Source: Pseudorhodoferax sp965279475
GTDB taxonomy: Bacteria > Pseudomonadota > Gammaproteobacteria > Burkholderiales > Burkholderiaceae_C
Direction of reading: 5' to 3'
Assembly (NCBI GenBank): GCA_965279475.1
Contig: CBDIIA010000002.1
Coordinates: forward strand, 124,001 to 188,000
DNA length: 64,000 bases
Each line of letters begins with the position of its first letter. Position 1 is the stretch's first letter. Below are positions 15,683-24,520 of the stretch, one piece after another. Under the pieces are notes generated by a model. That model saw nothing but the letters and a program-made list of their open reading frames with translations, made no database searches and was not told where the DNA came from. The position numbers and the translations under genes were made by a program.

Positions 15683-17038
15683 ATGGGGCGCCGTGCACAT
15701 ACCCGGACCCTGGGCCTGTGGATGAACGGGGCCCACGTGGGCGCCTGGACTCTGGCGCCGCACGCGCCGGACACACTGCAGTACGACCTGGCCTGGGCCC
15801 AATCAGAGCAGGGACGCCCGCTGTCGTTGTCCCTGCCGTTCACGCCCGGCAATGCACCTCACCGCGGCGAGAAGGTCCGCGCGTACTTCGAGAACCTGCT
15901 GCCCGACAGCAAGGCCATCCGCGAACGGATGGCGCGCCGCTTCAACACCGGCTCGACCGAGGCGTTCGCGCTGTTGGCCGAGATCGGTCGGGACTGCGTG
16001 GGTGCCCTCGAAATCCTGCCCGAAGGCCAGGCGTCGAACGGCCCGGCCCCGTTGCAGGCCGAACCCTTGAGCGAGGCGCAGGTCGCCCAGGCATTGCGTG
16101 GCGCGACGACACCCAGCGCCTTGGGATGGGCGGACGATGACGACGGCTTCCGCATCTCCATCGCCGGCGCCCAGGAGAAGACAGCCCTGCTGCTGCGCGA
16201 CGGTCAATGGTGCCTGCCGCGCGGCGGCACGCCGACCACGCACATCTTCAAGCTGCCGCTCGGACTGATCGGCGGCATGAAGCTGGACATGCGCGATTCG
16301 GTGGAAAACGAGTGGTTGTGCGCGCTGATCTTGAAAGAGTTCGGCCTGCCCGTGGCGGCATGCCAGCCTCTGCAGTTCGAGGATGTGAAGGCGCTGGTGG
16401 TCGAGCGCTTCGACCGCACATGGTGGACGCACCCTGCGGGTGACAGACGCGTCATCCGTCTGCCGCAGGAAGACATGTGCCAGGCCACCGGCATGCCACC
16501 TGAGGCCAAATACGAAGCCGACGGCGGGCCCAGTATGGACCGCATCCTCGACGTACTGCATGGCTCGATGGCACGCGAGCAGGACAAGCGAGATTTCTTC
16601 AGGGCCCAACTGATCTTCTGGATGCTGTGTGCCACCGATGGCCACGCGAAGAACTTCAGCCTGTTCCTTCGTCCCGGTGGACGCTACCAGCTCACGCCGC
16701 TCTATGACGTGTTGTCCGCCTATCCGGTGCTGGGGAAAGGGTCGGGGAAGATTTCACCCTTCAAAGCCAGGATGGGCATGGCGGTGCGCTCGAAGAACGC
16801 GCATTGGCGGATGCGGGACATCCTGCGCCGGCACTGGCAGGCGCTGGGTACTCGCCATGGCGTGGTGACGGAGGATGGTCGGCACGTTCAGGCCCTGATC
16901 GACGATGTCGTGGCACGCGCGTCCGATGTCATCTCGGCGGTGCATGCCAAGCTGCCCACGGGCTTTCCGATGGCGGTGGCCGATAGCGTCTTGCAGGGTC
17001 TGCGGGACGCCGCGAATCGACTGGCGAGTCGGGATTGA
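15683..17038 (+). CDS. hipA: HipA-like serine/threonine kinase toxin
   Basis: 451 aa, full length, with both HipA regions. The N-terminal coupling domain has SLSLPFTPGNAPHRG and AYFENLLPDS (residues 49-76). The kinase domain has RISIAGAQEKTALL, where Ser159 corresponds to the self-phosphorylated serine of E. coli HipA. It also has CATDGHAKNFSL with catalytic Asp319 and Asn324, and LTPLYDVLSAYP with metal-binding Asp342. All key residues are intact, so it should be active. E. coli HipA phosphorylates glutamyl-tRNA synthetase, stalling translation and causing dormancy. The start codon sits 3 nt after the hipB stop, so the pair is cotranscribed. Ser159 phosphorylation would self-inactivate the toxin. 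Confidence 0.93.
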   Translation: MGRRAHTRTLGLWMNGAHVGAWTLAPHAPDTLQYDLAWAQSEQGRPLSLSLPFTPGNAPHRGEKVRAYFENLLPDSKAIRERMARRFNTGSTEAFALLAEIGRDCVGALEILPEGQASNGPAPLQAEPLSEAQVAQALRGATTPSALGWADDDDGFRISIAGAQEKTALLLRDGQWCLPRGGTPTTHIFKLPLGLIGGMKLDMRDSVENEWLCALILKEFGLPVAACQPLQFEDVKALVVERFDRTWWTHPAGDRRVIRLPQEDMCQATGMPPEAKYEADGGPSMDRILDVLHGSMAREQDKRDFFRAQLIFWMLCATDGHAKNFSLFLRPGGRYQLTPLYDVLSAYPVLGKGSGKISPFKARMGMAVRSKNAHWRMRDILRRHWQALGTRHGVVTEDGRHVQALIDDVVARASDVISAVHAKLPTGFPMAVADSVLQGLRDAANRLASRD

Positions 17039-17190
17039 ATCGCTTGCCCGTTTTGTAGAAAGCTGGGCCGGCTTTTGCATAGCACACCGGGGGGCGCGCC
17101 GTACTACTTGCGGTCGGTTGGGACCACGACGGTCGCCGAATTCATGTGCCAATCCCAGTCACAATCCGAAACAGAACAACGGAGGTGGAC

Positions 17191-18711
17191 ATGGCGGTGG
17201 TCATCAAGATCAAGAACCTGAAGTCGATCAAGCACTTGGAGTTTGAGGTGCCCCTTCAGGGCGCTTACGTAGTGACAGGCGCGAACGGCTGCGGCAAGAC
17301 ATCGCTACTCACCGTTCTTCATCGCATGGGTGCATCCAATGCGTTTCAAACTGGCCTCCCCGGTCGATCGAAGGCCGCCGCAATAGACGGCATTGAAGAT
17401 GCGACATTCCAATACGACATCAACGGGAAGACCGTTGTCTACCGCTACAACAACACCCGCTGGTCGGCAACGCCCAAGTCGAATAGCGGCTTGGTTACGC
17501 AGGCGTTCTCCGATGTGTTGTTCTTGAAAGCAGACTCATCTCGTGTCGAACCAACACAGAACGAACTAAAGGGCGTCAAGAAGCAACTCGCAGACGTGCG
17601 GTTGCGGACCTTCATGAACGCGGTGTTCGACACCACGCGGTTCAACAATCTTCATCGCATCAGGCTACGGGGTCGCAACCTGGACGCACACCTGATGGAC
17701 AAGTCCCTACCGGGTGACAAGAAGAAGACCTTTTACTCCGAAAAGACGTTCAGTCTCGGCGAGCTATGCGTGATGCGGCTGGGGCAAAAGCTGCTCGGTA
17801 TGAAGAACGGTGCACTCTACATCGTCGACGAGTTCGAGATGGCGTTGCACCCAGCCGCCCAGATCCGGCTTTTCCGCGAGACTGAGAAGCTGGCGAAGGC
17901 GGCCAACTGCTCTGTCCTAGTGTCTACCCACTCATCCAGTCTGATCAAAAGCGTCAAACGCTCGAACATCATCTACCTGGAGAACGAAGCAGGCCAAGTC
18001 ACGGTTCATCGGAATGTCTACCCAACGTACGCGTTGCAGCACCTTGCTCTCGATGAAGAGAGTGCGCCTGACAGGCTGATCTTCTGCGAGGATGTCGCAG
18101 CAAAGCATTGCCTTGATGCTCTACGGGTGCAACACATCAAGCGACAACATGCTGCAGGTACGGTGGGACTGCCCAGCGCACAAAGTGCAGTTATAGGCGG
18201 TTATCAAGAAGTGCTGAGGTTCCTAGAGCGCAGTGGATCGTTCGTGCCGACGATGACGCGGCGCATGGCGGCCCTTGACGCCGATGCCGAGCCCCTTTGC
18301 ATGCCACCGCTCGTCCAGCCAAACATTCCAGCGCCTCAGCTCACCATCCCCCAGACGCTCTACACCGCGCAACGAGCTGACGTTGTGTTCCTGCCCTGGA
18401 CGCCGGAGGTGGGCCTATGTGAATTGATTCGCAACGACTTCGCGCTCCATACGCAGGGTATCAGAGCCGAGACTGGCATCAACAACTTGGCGATCTCCCT
18501 AGCTTCCGTCAATGCGCATGTTGGCAAAGCCGGGAAAGAGCTGCGAGACTGCTGCAAGAAGGCGATTGACACCATCGCCACGTCGATAGCAACAAAGAAC
18601 ACATGGTCAGAGGATCGGGCGCGCGAAACGCTATTCGCCTATCTCGTACAGGCGACGTTCTTGACCAACCCAGCCGTCATTCTGCAACTCAGTGGGCGGC
18701 TTTTCGGCTGA
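17191..18711 (+). CDS. OLD-like AAA ATPase with a putative Toprim-type C-terminus
   Basis: 506 aa from ATG 17191, which has a strong GGAGGT site five bases upstream. The ATPase part shows Walker A GANGCGKTS (30-38), an ABC-type signature TFSLGELCVM (186-195), Walker B ALYIVDEFEMALHP (208-221) and the switch histidine STHSSS (His247). After about residue 294 comes RLIFCED (Glu300), then AVIGGYQE (333-340) and AALDADAE (Asp363 and Asp365). This acidic pattern fits a degenerate Toprim nuclease domain as in OLD-family (overcoming lysogenization defect) proteins. Such proteins cut DNA and act in phage defence, alone or with a helicase; no helicase gene follows. Codon use is visibly less GC-rich than the flanking genes, suggesting transfer. 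Substrate and function are inferred. Confidence 0.75.
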   Translation: MAVVIKIKNLKSIKHLEFEVPLQGAYVVTGANGCGKTSLLTVLHRMGASNAFQTGLPGRSKAAAIDGIEDATFQYDINGKTVVYRYNNTRWSATPKSNSGLVTQAFSDVLFLKADSSRVEPTQNELKGVKKQLADVRLRTFMNAVFDTTRFNNLHRIRLRGRNLDAHLMDKSLPGDKKKTFYSEKTFSLGELCVMRLGQKLLGMKNGALYIVDEFEMALHPAAQIRLFRETEKLAKAANCSVLVSTHSSSLIKSVKRSNIIYLENEAGQVTVHRNVYPTYALQHLALDEESAPDRLIFCEDVAAKHCLDALRVQHIKRQHAAGTVGLPSAQSAVIGGYQEVLRFLERSGSFVPTMTRRMAALDADAEPLCMPPLVQPNIPAPQLTIPQTLYTAQRADVVFLPWTPEVGLCELIRNDFALHTQGIRAETGINNLAISLASVNAHVGKAGKELRDCCKKAIDTIATSIATKNTWSEDRARETLFAYLVQATFLTNPAVILQLSGRLFG

Positions 18712-19398
18712 CAGGTTGTCCGAAATTGTGTGCATGGAGGTGCGTTTCACATTCCGGTGCCCGTATTACACACACGGCATCTGCCCCTTCATGCAATCGA
18801 AGGTCCACTTAGGCCAGGAATCACGATGTCTTGCATCGTCGCCATTCATGCTGGATAGGCTATTCGGCCGCCCATCACCATCCCCCTTGTGTGTGCTGGC
18901 TTCGTTCTCGCAACTATCGCCTACTGGGTGAAAGCGCGAAGCCAAGTGCAAGTAAGAGAGTCGACTCATCTGCCAAGTTGCTAGCCGACAAGAAAGCCCG
19001 AGATGGCACCAGCGGCGCTAGGCATTCTCACGAATATTGATGCCGCTATTGCACAACGAATGCCGTGTTCTATGAACCGCGCAACAGGGCGGACCACCTA
19101 ATCGTCAACCTTGCTCAGGAGCGTTGTGCCGCCCGCCTGGGCGCGCGCCGCTCGAACCCACCTTCGCCTCGCCCGGCTCCCTCGTCTCCAAGGACCGCTT
19201 GTACTCACGGCCCCGCGCACCGACCAGTTCGGTGGAAATCTTGTGTCTGATGTACAACACTCCGCTTCTGTGTTTGATGGTCGGTCATCAACGATCGGCT
19301 GCGCTGCATGTGGCTGCTGGAGTGAGAGGCTGACGATAATGCCATCGGTGTACCTGCTGGGAGTAACAAAGCAAGCGGTGGCGCCCCCAGAAGCGACA
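18712..19398. other. Gene-free lower-GC stretch between the OLD-like gene and tRNA-Phe
   Basis: About 690 nt with only short open frames, none with a convincing ribosome site, family motif or codon pattern. Composition is less GC-rich than the flanking core genes. It may be eroded mobile DNA from the accessory region, but no transposase, integrase or att-like repeat could be recognised. Confidence 0.5.
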
Positions 19399-19430
19399 AA
19401 GCCCTTGATCCTGTGAAGAATCAAGGGCTT
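19399..19430 (-). terminator. Hairpin downstream of tRNA-Phe
   Basis: An 11-bp perfect stem, AAGCCCTTGAT with ATCAAGGGCTT, and a 10-nt loop lie 7 nt beyond the CCA end of the minus-strand tRNA-Phe. There is no good T-run after it, so it is either a weak terminator or an RNA-processing hairpin. Confidence 0.5.
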
Positions 19431-19437
19431 GCGATCT

Positions 19438-19513
19438 TGGTGGCCTGGGGCGGAATCGAACCACCGACACGCGGATTTTCAATCCGCTGCTCTACCAACT
19501 GAGCTACCGGGCC
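19438..19513 (-). tRNA. tRNA-Phe (anticodon GAA), CCA encoded
   Basis: The minus strand gives a 76-nt cloverleaf with D-arm AGCTCAGTTGGTAGAGC, anticodon stem-loop GCGGA-TTGAAAA-TCCGC (anticodon GAA), and T-arm GGTGG-TTCGATT-CCGCC. The discriminator is A and CCA is encoded. The acceptor strands GGCCCGG and CCAGGCC pair except at positions 5 and 68, where C faces A. That mismatch is unusual for a housekeeping tRNA. The gene ends beside the accessory stretch, as is common for tRNAs used as integration sites. Confidence 0.95.
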
Positions 19514-19530
19514 AAGCTCTCTATTATAGC

Positions 19531-20223
19531 TCAAGCCGCGCTGCGTTTTCCGCGCGCGAGATCGACACCGAGTTGTTTGAGTTTGCGGTACAGGTGCGTG
19601 CGCTCCAGGCCGGTCTTTTCGGCGACGCGGGTCATCGAGCCGCCTTCCTGCGCCAAGTGGAATTCGAAGTAGGCTTTTTCGAAGCCGTCGCGGGCTTCGC
19701 GCAGCGGTTTGTCGAGCTCGAAGCTCTGGCGTGCCTGGGGGCCGGCGTCCAGCGCCGCGGGCGCCAGGCCATGGCTGTGCACCGAGGTCAACTCGTGCGA
19801 TTCCGGCTTTGGCTCGAGTGCGATGTGGCCGACCACGGGGCCCACGGGCTTGCGCACGACGTTGCGTGCAAGGGCCTGCTCCACGGCCTTGAGCAGCTTC
19901 TGCAGCGTGATGGGTTTTTCGAGGAACGAGTGCGCGCCGATCTTGGTGGCTTCGACCGCGGTGTCGATGGTGGCGTGCCCGCTCATCATGATCACGGGCA
20001 TGGTCAGCGCGCCGGCGGCGGCCCATTCCTTCAGCAGCGAGACGCCATCGGTGTCGGGCATCCAGATGTCGAGCAGCACCAGGTCGGGCCGGCCGCGGCC
20101 GCGTGCGGCGCGGGCCTGGGCGGCGTTCTCGGCCAACTCGATGTTGTGGCCTTCATCGTTGAGGATTTCCGACAGCAGATCGCGGATCCCCAGCTCGTCG
20201 TCCACCACCAGTATGTTTGCCAT
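19531..20223 (-). CDS. ntrX: NtrX-type response regulator lacking the AAA+ domain
   Basis: 230 aa. The receiver domain spans residues 1-120 with Asp8/Asp9 and phosphoacceptor Asp52 (LLDIWMPDTDG). A linker follows, then a Fis-type HTH near 193-220 (MTRVAEKTGLERTHLYRKLK). The sigma-54-interacting AAA+ ATPase domain of classical NtrX/NtrC is absent, so it cannot remodel sigma-54 polymerase itself. It lies 28 nt downstream of ntrY on the same strand and is the predicted phosphorylation target of that kinase. In related bacteria NtrYX acts in nitrogen, redox or envelope signalling. The three genes upstream (rsmB, DUF4390, ntrY) appear cotranscribed with it. Confidence 0.88.
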   Translation of the reverse strand: MANILVVDDELGIRDLLSEILNDEGHNIELAENAAQARAARGRGRPDLVLLDIWMPDTDGVSLLKEWAAAGALTMPVIMMSGHATIDTAVEATKIGAHSFLEKPITLQKLLKAVEQALARNVVRKPVGPVVGHIALEPKPESHELTSVHSHGLAPAALDAGPQARQSFELDKPLREARDGFEKAYFEFHLAQEGGSMTRVAEKTGLERTHLYRKLKQLGVDLARGKRSAA

Positions 20224-20251
20224 GATTGAAAGCGCTGTTTCCCGGGAAGAT

Positions 20252-22543
20252 TTAGGCAGCCGCGGCCGTGCTGCTCACGGCGAATGATAACGACACTTGT
20301 GCGCCCTGCACGTTCCCGTCGACCACGCGGTTGGACAGGTCGATGCGGGCGCCGTGTTCGTCGGCGATCTTCTTGACCACCGCCAGGCCCAGCCCGGTGC
20401 CGCGGACCTTGGTCGTGACGTAGGGTTCGAACGCGCGCTTGAGGATGTTGTCGGGGAAGCCGGTGCCGTGGTCGGCCACCACCAGGCGCACCCGCTGCAC
20501 CGACTCGACCCACTGCGTGCGCAGCACCACGCCCTCTTGCGGCGAGCCGGCGCGGCCGGCGGCTTCTGTCGCGTCCTGCGCGTTCTGCAGCAGGTTGTGG
20601 ATGACCTGGCGCAGCTGTTCGGCGTCGCCCAGGATCGGCGGGCAGCGCGGATCGAGTTCGAGGTGCACGACGACCGTGGCGTTCTCGTGCTGGTAGAGCT
20701 GCATCACGTCCTGCGCCAGGGTGTTGAGGCTCAGTGGCTTCAGCTCGGCGGCCGGCAGGCGGGCGTAGTCGCGGAACTCGTTGACGAGGCGCTTCATCGC
20801 GTCGACCTGCTCGACGATGGTGCGGACCGACTTGGTCAGCAGCAGCTGCTCGGGCTCGGGGATCTTGCCTTCGAGCTTCATCTCCAGCCGCTCGGCCGAC
20901 AGCTGGATCGGCGTGAGCGGGTTCTTGATCTCGTGCGCCAGCCGGCGCGCGACCTCGCCCCAGGCCTGCGCGCGCTGGGCCGAGACGATCTCGGAGATGT
21001 CGTCGAACACCAGCAGGCGGCTCCCGTCGGGCAGCACCGCGCCCCGCGCCAGCAGCATCACCGCGTTCTGGCCGAACGGCGACTGCGTGGAATTGAGTTC
21101 GAACGACTGCTGCCAGTGGTCCAGGCCATGGTGGTCGCGCTCGCTGTGGAACAGATCGAACTGCGCCCGCACGCTGGTGGCGAACGCCTCGAGCCCCACC
21201 ACCTCGGCCAGCGGGCGCCCCTCGAAGGCTGCCAGCGGCGCCCGCAGGATGCGCGTGGCGCCAGGGTTGGACGACATGATCACGTCGTGGCCGTCGAGCA
21301 CGATCACGCCGGCCGTCAGGTTGTCGAGGATGGTCTGCAGGTTGGCGCGCGCGGCATCGAGCTGGCCCATGCTGCGGTCGACGGCGGACCGTGCATCGGC
21401 CAGTTGCTGGGTCATGTCGGCGAAGGACCGGGTCAGCCCTCCGAGCTCGTCTTTACCCTGCAGCACGGCCTTGGGCGTGAGGTCGCCGGCCGCCACCTGG
21501 CGCACGCCGTGGGCCAGCAGCAGCAGCGGCCGCGCCAACTGGTTGCCGAGCAGCACCGCCAGCAGCACAGCGCCGAACACCGCCAGGAACAGGCTCAACG
21601 TCAGCGTGCCGATGTACATGCGCTTCAGGCCATTGCGCGTGAGCGCCCGTTCCTGGTACTCGCGGTTGGCCTCCTGCACCGCCAGCGCGTTGTCGACCAG
21701 GGCCTTCGGCAGGCTCTGCGTAGCCTGCAGGAAACGCGGCTCGACCAGCAGGCCGACGCTGGAGACGGGCACCAGCGCGATCGCCTTGATGCGCCCCTGG
21801 TTGGTTGCCGTGGGGCCGGTCTCGTCGAGCCCCTCGATCACCGAGGTCACGCGCTGGCTGCGCACGTTGCGCAACTGCTGCACGCTTGGGCGTTCGGGAT
21901 TGAGCTGGAACCGCGACTGGCCGACGCTGGCGAGCAGCTGGCCGGTGGCGCTCCACAGCACCACGTCGGTGGCGGCCAGCTGGTCGCGGATGCGCTCCAG
22001 GCTCAGGCCGGCAGCGGCATCGGGCACGTCGGCCAGCTGCGCGCTGGCGGTGCGGGTCTTGTTGGCCAGATCGTTGGCCAGCACGTCGAGCGTGGTGCGG
22101 CCGAGGTTGACGCCGGCATCGAGCGCGCCCTCGACCTTGACGTCGAACCAGCTCTCGATCGAGCGCGAGACGAACTGGTAGGACACCACATAGATCAGCA
22201 GGCCCGGCGCCAGCCCCACCAGCGCGAAGATCGCCGCCAGCTTCACCAGCAAGCGGCTGCCGAACCGGCCGCGGCGCACCCGCAGGAACAGCCGCACCAT
22301 GATCCAGCCGATGACGGCCAGCAGCAGCGTGGCGACCACGACGTTGATGACGAACAGCCGGGCGTAGTTGCGTTCGTACAGTTCGCGGTTGTTGGTTGCC
22401 TGCGCCAGCAGGAACAACAGCACCAGGCCGACGCCGATGATCGCCGTGGCACCGATGCCGACCGCCCAGCGCACTGCACGCGAGCGCCGCAGGATCAGGC
22501 GTTCCGCATCCGCCTCAGGCTGCTGGGGAGATCCCGCGCTCAC
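20252..22543 (-). CDS. ntrY: NtrY-type membrane sensor histidine kinase
   Basis: 763 aa, GTG start at 22543 overlapping the DUF4390 stop as GTGA. Membrane segments are visible at about 27-48, 63-86, 98-122 and 310-333, with a periplasmic region between the third and fourth. HAMP follows (LARPLLLLAHGVRQVAAGDL), then a PAS-like domain (residues about 400-515). HisKA carries phospho-His537 in RRLAHEIKNPLTPIQL. The C-terminal HATPase has VIHNLLQNAQDA (N box), VADHGTGFPDNI (G1) and GTGLGLAVVKKI (G2). All catalytic motifs are intact. It should autophosphorylate on a redox, nitrogen or envelope cue and pass phosphate to NtrX, the next gene. Confidence 0.92.
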   Translation of the reverse strand: MSAGSPQQPEADAERLILRRSRAVRWAVGIGATAIIGVGLVLLFLLAQATNNRELYERNYARLFVINVVVATLLLAVIGWIMVRLFLRVRRGRFGSRLLVKLAAIFALVGLAPGLLIYVVSYQFVSRSIESWFDVKVEGALDAGVNLGRTTLDVLANDLANKTRTASAQLADVPDAAAGLSLERIRDQLAATDVVLWSATGQLLASVGQSRFQLNPERPSVQQLRNVRSQRVTSVIEGLDETGPTATNQGRIKAIALVPVSSVGLLVEPRFLQATQSLPKALVDNALAVQEANREYQERALTRNGLKRMYIGTLTLSLFLAVFGAVLLAVLLGNQLARPLLLLAHGVRQVAAGDLTPKAVLQGKDELGGLTRSFADMTQQLADARSAVDRSMGQLDAARANLQTILDNLTAGVIVLDGHDVIMSSNPGATRILRAPLAAFEGRPLAEVVGLEAFATSVRAQFDLFHSERDHHGLDHWQQSFELNSTQSPFGQNAVMLLARGAVLPDGSRLLVFDDISEIVSAQRAQAWGEVARRLAHEIKNPLTPIQLSAERLEMKLEGKIPEPEQLLLTKSVRTIVEQVDAMKRLVNEFRDYARLPAAELKPLSLNTLAQDVMQLYQHENATVVVHLELDPRCPPILGDAEQLRQVIHNLLQNAQDATEAAGRAGSPQEGVVLRTQWVESVQRVRLVVADHGTGFPDNILKRAFEPYVTTKVRGTGLGLAVVKKIADEHGARIDLSNRVVDGNVQGAQVSLSFAVSSTAAAA

Positions 22544-23190
22544 TTTCCACCTTCGGGACCCAGGCGCATGGTCCGGGTGGCGGAGAGGTTCCAGTCCGAC
22601 TGGCCGACCGCGCCGATCTGGAACGGCCGGGGCAGCTGGGATACGTCGAGTGCAAACCGGAACCGCAGCGTGTGCATGGCATCGGGTTCGATCTGCGCGC
22701 TATTGGCGATCTTCCAGCGCGAAAAACGCTGCAGTGCGGCCAAGGCGTCTTCCAGGGACTCGAAATTCTGCGTCAGCGTGACGCCCAGCCCCACGTTGCC
22801 GATGGGCCGCGGACCGACATTCAATCGCCAGCGCCGGGTCAGCGGCTGGTAGGCCAGGCGCATGTGTCGGGCTTCGCTGGCGACCTTCAGGTCGGTCCAG
22901 TACCAGCGGTCGCGCGTGACCTCGGCCTCGGCGACGAAAAACATCGGGATGCCCTTGTGCAAGGCGTCCTCGACCAAGGCGGTGAGTTCGAACTTCACCG
23001 TGGCCGACAGAAACAGCTCGCCATCGACCCGTTCGACCTGGAGTTCGGTGATGTCGGCCGCCCCGGTCTCGGCGCGCACCGGGCCGGCCATGCCGATCCA
23101 GAGCCATGCGCCGACCAGCAGGACGGCTAGACTAAGCCGTGCGCTTTTCCAGAAGCGCGTAAAAGAATCCGTCGTTGTCACACGGATCAT
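22540..23190 (-). CDS. DUF4390 family exported protein
   Basis: 216 aa from ATG 23190. An N-terminal hydrophobic signal (ARLSLAVLLVGAWLWIGMAG, cut near VRAETG) predicts export. The mature part has the DUF4390 blocks ELQVERVDGELFLSATVKFE, GIPMFFVAEAEVTRDRWYW and RHMRLAYQPLTRRWRLNVG. The gene's 5' end overlaps rsmB by 59 nt and its stop overlaps ntrY (GTGA), so it is translated in series with both. Its conserved place between rsmB and ntrY hints at a role in sensing by NtrY, but no biochemical function is known. Confidence 0.85.
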   Translation of the reverse strand: MIRVTTTDSFTRFWKSARLSLAVLLVGAWLWIGMAGPVRAETGAADITELQVERVDGELFLSATVKFELTALVEDALHKGIPMFFVAEAEVTRDRWYWTDLKVASEARHMRLAYQPLTRRWRLNVGPRPIGNVGLGVTLTQNFESLEDALAALQRFSRWKIANSAQIEPDAMHTLRFRFALDVSQLPRPFQIGAVGQSDWNLSATRTMRLGPEGGK

Positions 23191-24502
23191 TGTCCGGGAC
23201 AGCGCCCTCGCCCACCCCGTTTCGGGGCATCAAATGGCCCGGCGACGGGCGCAATCGCGCATCGGTGTGGCGCGCAAGAAACGTTTCAATCTGGTCCTGG
23301 CCTTCGGCCTTGAAGATCGAACAGGTGCAGTAGACGAGCCGGCCGCCGTCGCGCAGCAGCGGCCACATCCGCTCGAGCAAGGCCGCCTGGATCGCGCCGA
23401 GTTGGGCGATGTCGGACTCGCGGCGCAGCCAGCGCACGTCCGGGTGGCGCCGCACGATGCCCGACGCACTGCACGGGGCGTCGAGCAGGATCCCGTCGAA
23501 GGGCTGGCCGTCCCACCAGTCGGCCGGTGTGCCGGCATCGGCCGCGACCACCTTTGCCTGCAAACCCAGGCGCTGCAGGTTCTGGTGGATGCGTTCGCAG
23601 CGGGCCGGGTCGATGTCGAGCGCCGTCACGTCGGCATCGGCCAGTTCCAGCAGGTGGGCCGTCTTGCCGCCGGGAGCGGCGCAGGCGTCGAGCAGGCGCA
23701 GGCGCTCGCCGGCCGGCGCCAGCGGGCCGGCCTCCGGCGACCGCCCTTGCAGCAGCAGGGGGGCGGCCAGCTGCGCGGCGGCGTCCTGCACCGACACCTC
23801 ACCTGCCATGAATCCGGGGATGTCCTGGACCGCACGGGCCTGCGCCAGCAGCACCCCGGCATCGCCGATCGCCACCGCGTCGCCGGCGGGCGTGGTGCGC
23901 AAGGCGCCGAGCAGCGCGACGACGGTGGTGCGGCGGCGGTTCACGCGCAGCGTGAGCGGGGGCTGCCGGTTGCTGACCTGCAGGATCGACTGCCAGTGGT
24001 CGGGCCACTCGCGGCGCAGACGATCGACCCACCAGCGCGGGTGGTTCCAGCGCGCGACCGGGTCGCGTTCGGTGGCCGTCACCAGGGCCTCGCGCTCGCG
24101 CAGAAAACGCCGCAGGCAGGCATTGACGAAACCGGCCTGGGCCTTGGCCGGTCCGCGGCGCGCGGCCTCGACGGCCTGGTCGACCAGGGTGAAGTCTTCG
24201 TAGGGCGCGGCCTTGGCGTCCCACGCCAGGGCCAGCGCCAGGCACAGCAATGCGTCGACCGCCGGCGCCGGCGCCCGCTGCGCCAGCGCATGCCGCAGCG
24301 ATTGCGCGCGGCCCAGGTGACGCAGCGCGTGGAACACCAGCGCTTGCACGCCGGGGCGCAGCGCACCGTCGACGCCCGCCAGCGCGGTGGTGGCAGAGCT
24401 GCCGGACCGCACGGCGGCCAAGACACCCGAGGCCACCTGCAGCTGCTTCCACAACGGTGCGGAGAATGCGGGGCCCGAAGGCGGACGGTCAGGCGCGGCC
24501 AT
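23132..24502 (-). CDS. rsmB: 16S rRNA (cytosine-967 C5) methyltransferase RsmB
   Basis: 456 aa, within the family range. The N-terminal NusB-like RNA-binding domain (residues about 15-170) is followed by the Rossmann methyltransferase domain. The SAM motif region is LLDACAAPGGKTAHLLELA. The two functional cysteines are seen in LLDAPCSASGIVRRHPDVRW and YCTCSIFKAEG, with Cys394 in the latter as the predicted covalent nucleophile. It methylates C967 of 16S rRNA on the small subunit. It heads the rsmB-DUF4390-ntrY-ntrX run, with the next gene beginning inside its 3' end. It starts 18 nt after the upstream sulfide dehydrogenase gene and may be partly cotranscribed with it. Confidence 0.93.
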   Translation of the reverse strand: MAAPDRPPSGPAFSAPLWKQLQVASGVLAAVRSGSSATTALAGVDGALRPGVQALVFHALRHLGRAQSLRHALAQRAPAPAVDALLCLALALAWDAKAAPYEDFTLVDQAVEAARRGPAKAQAGFVNACLRRFLREREALVTATERDPVARWNHPRWWVDRLRREWPDHWQSILQVSNRQPPLTLRVNRRRTTVVALLGALRTTPAGDAVAIGDAGVLLAQARAVQDIPGFMAGEVSVQDAAAQLAAPLLLQGRSPEAGPLAPAGERLRLLDACAAPGGKTAHLLELADADVTALDIDPARCERIHQNLQRLGLQAKVVAADAGTPADWWDGQPFDGILLDAPCSASGIVRRHPDVRWLRRESDIAQLGAIQAALLERMWPLLRDGGRLVYCTCSIFKAEGQDQIETFLARHTDARLRPSPGHLMPRNGVGEGAVPDNDPCDNDGFFYALLEKRTA

Positions 24503-24520
24503 GGGCGGGGTCTCGGTGTT

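Noticed and set aside
18692..18931. Short Cys-containing open frame after the OLD-like gene as a small gene
   Set aside because: It overlaps the OLD-like 3' end, lacks a ribosome site and has no codon pattern or family similarity.
15218..19437. Search for an attL/attR duplication of the tRNA-Phe 3' end
   Set aside because: By eye, the intergenic gaps at 15218-15309, 17039-17190 and 18712-19398 contain no repeat of the T-arm/acceptor sequence, so an island boundary cannot be claimed.
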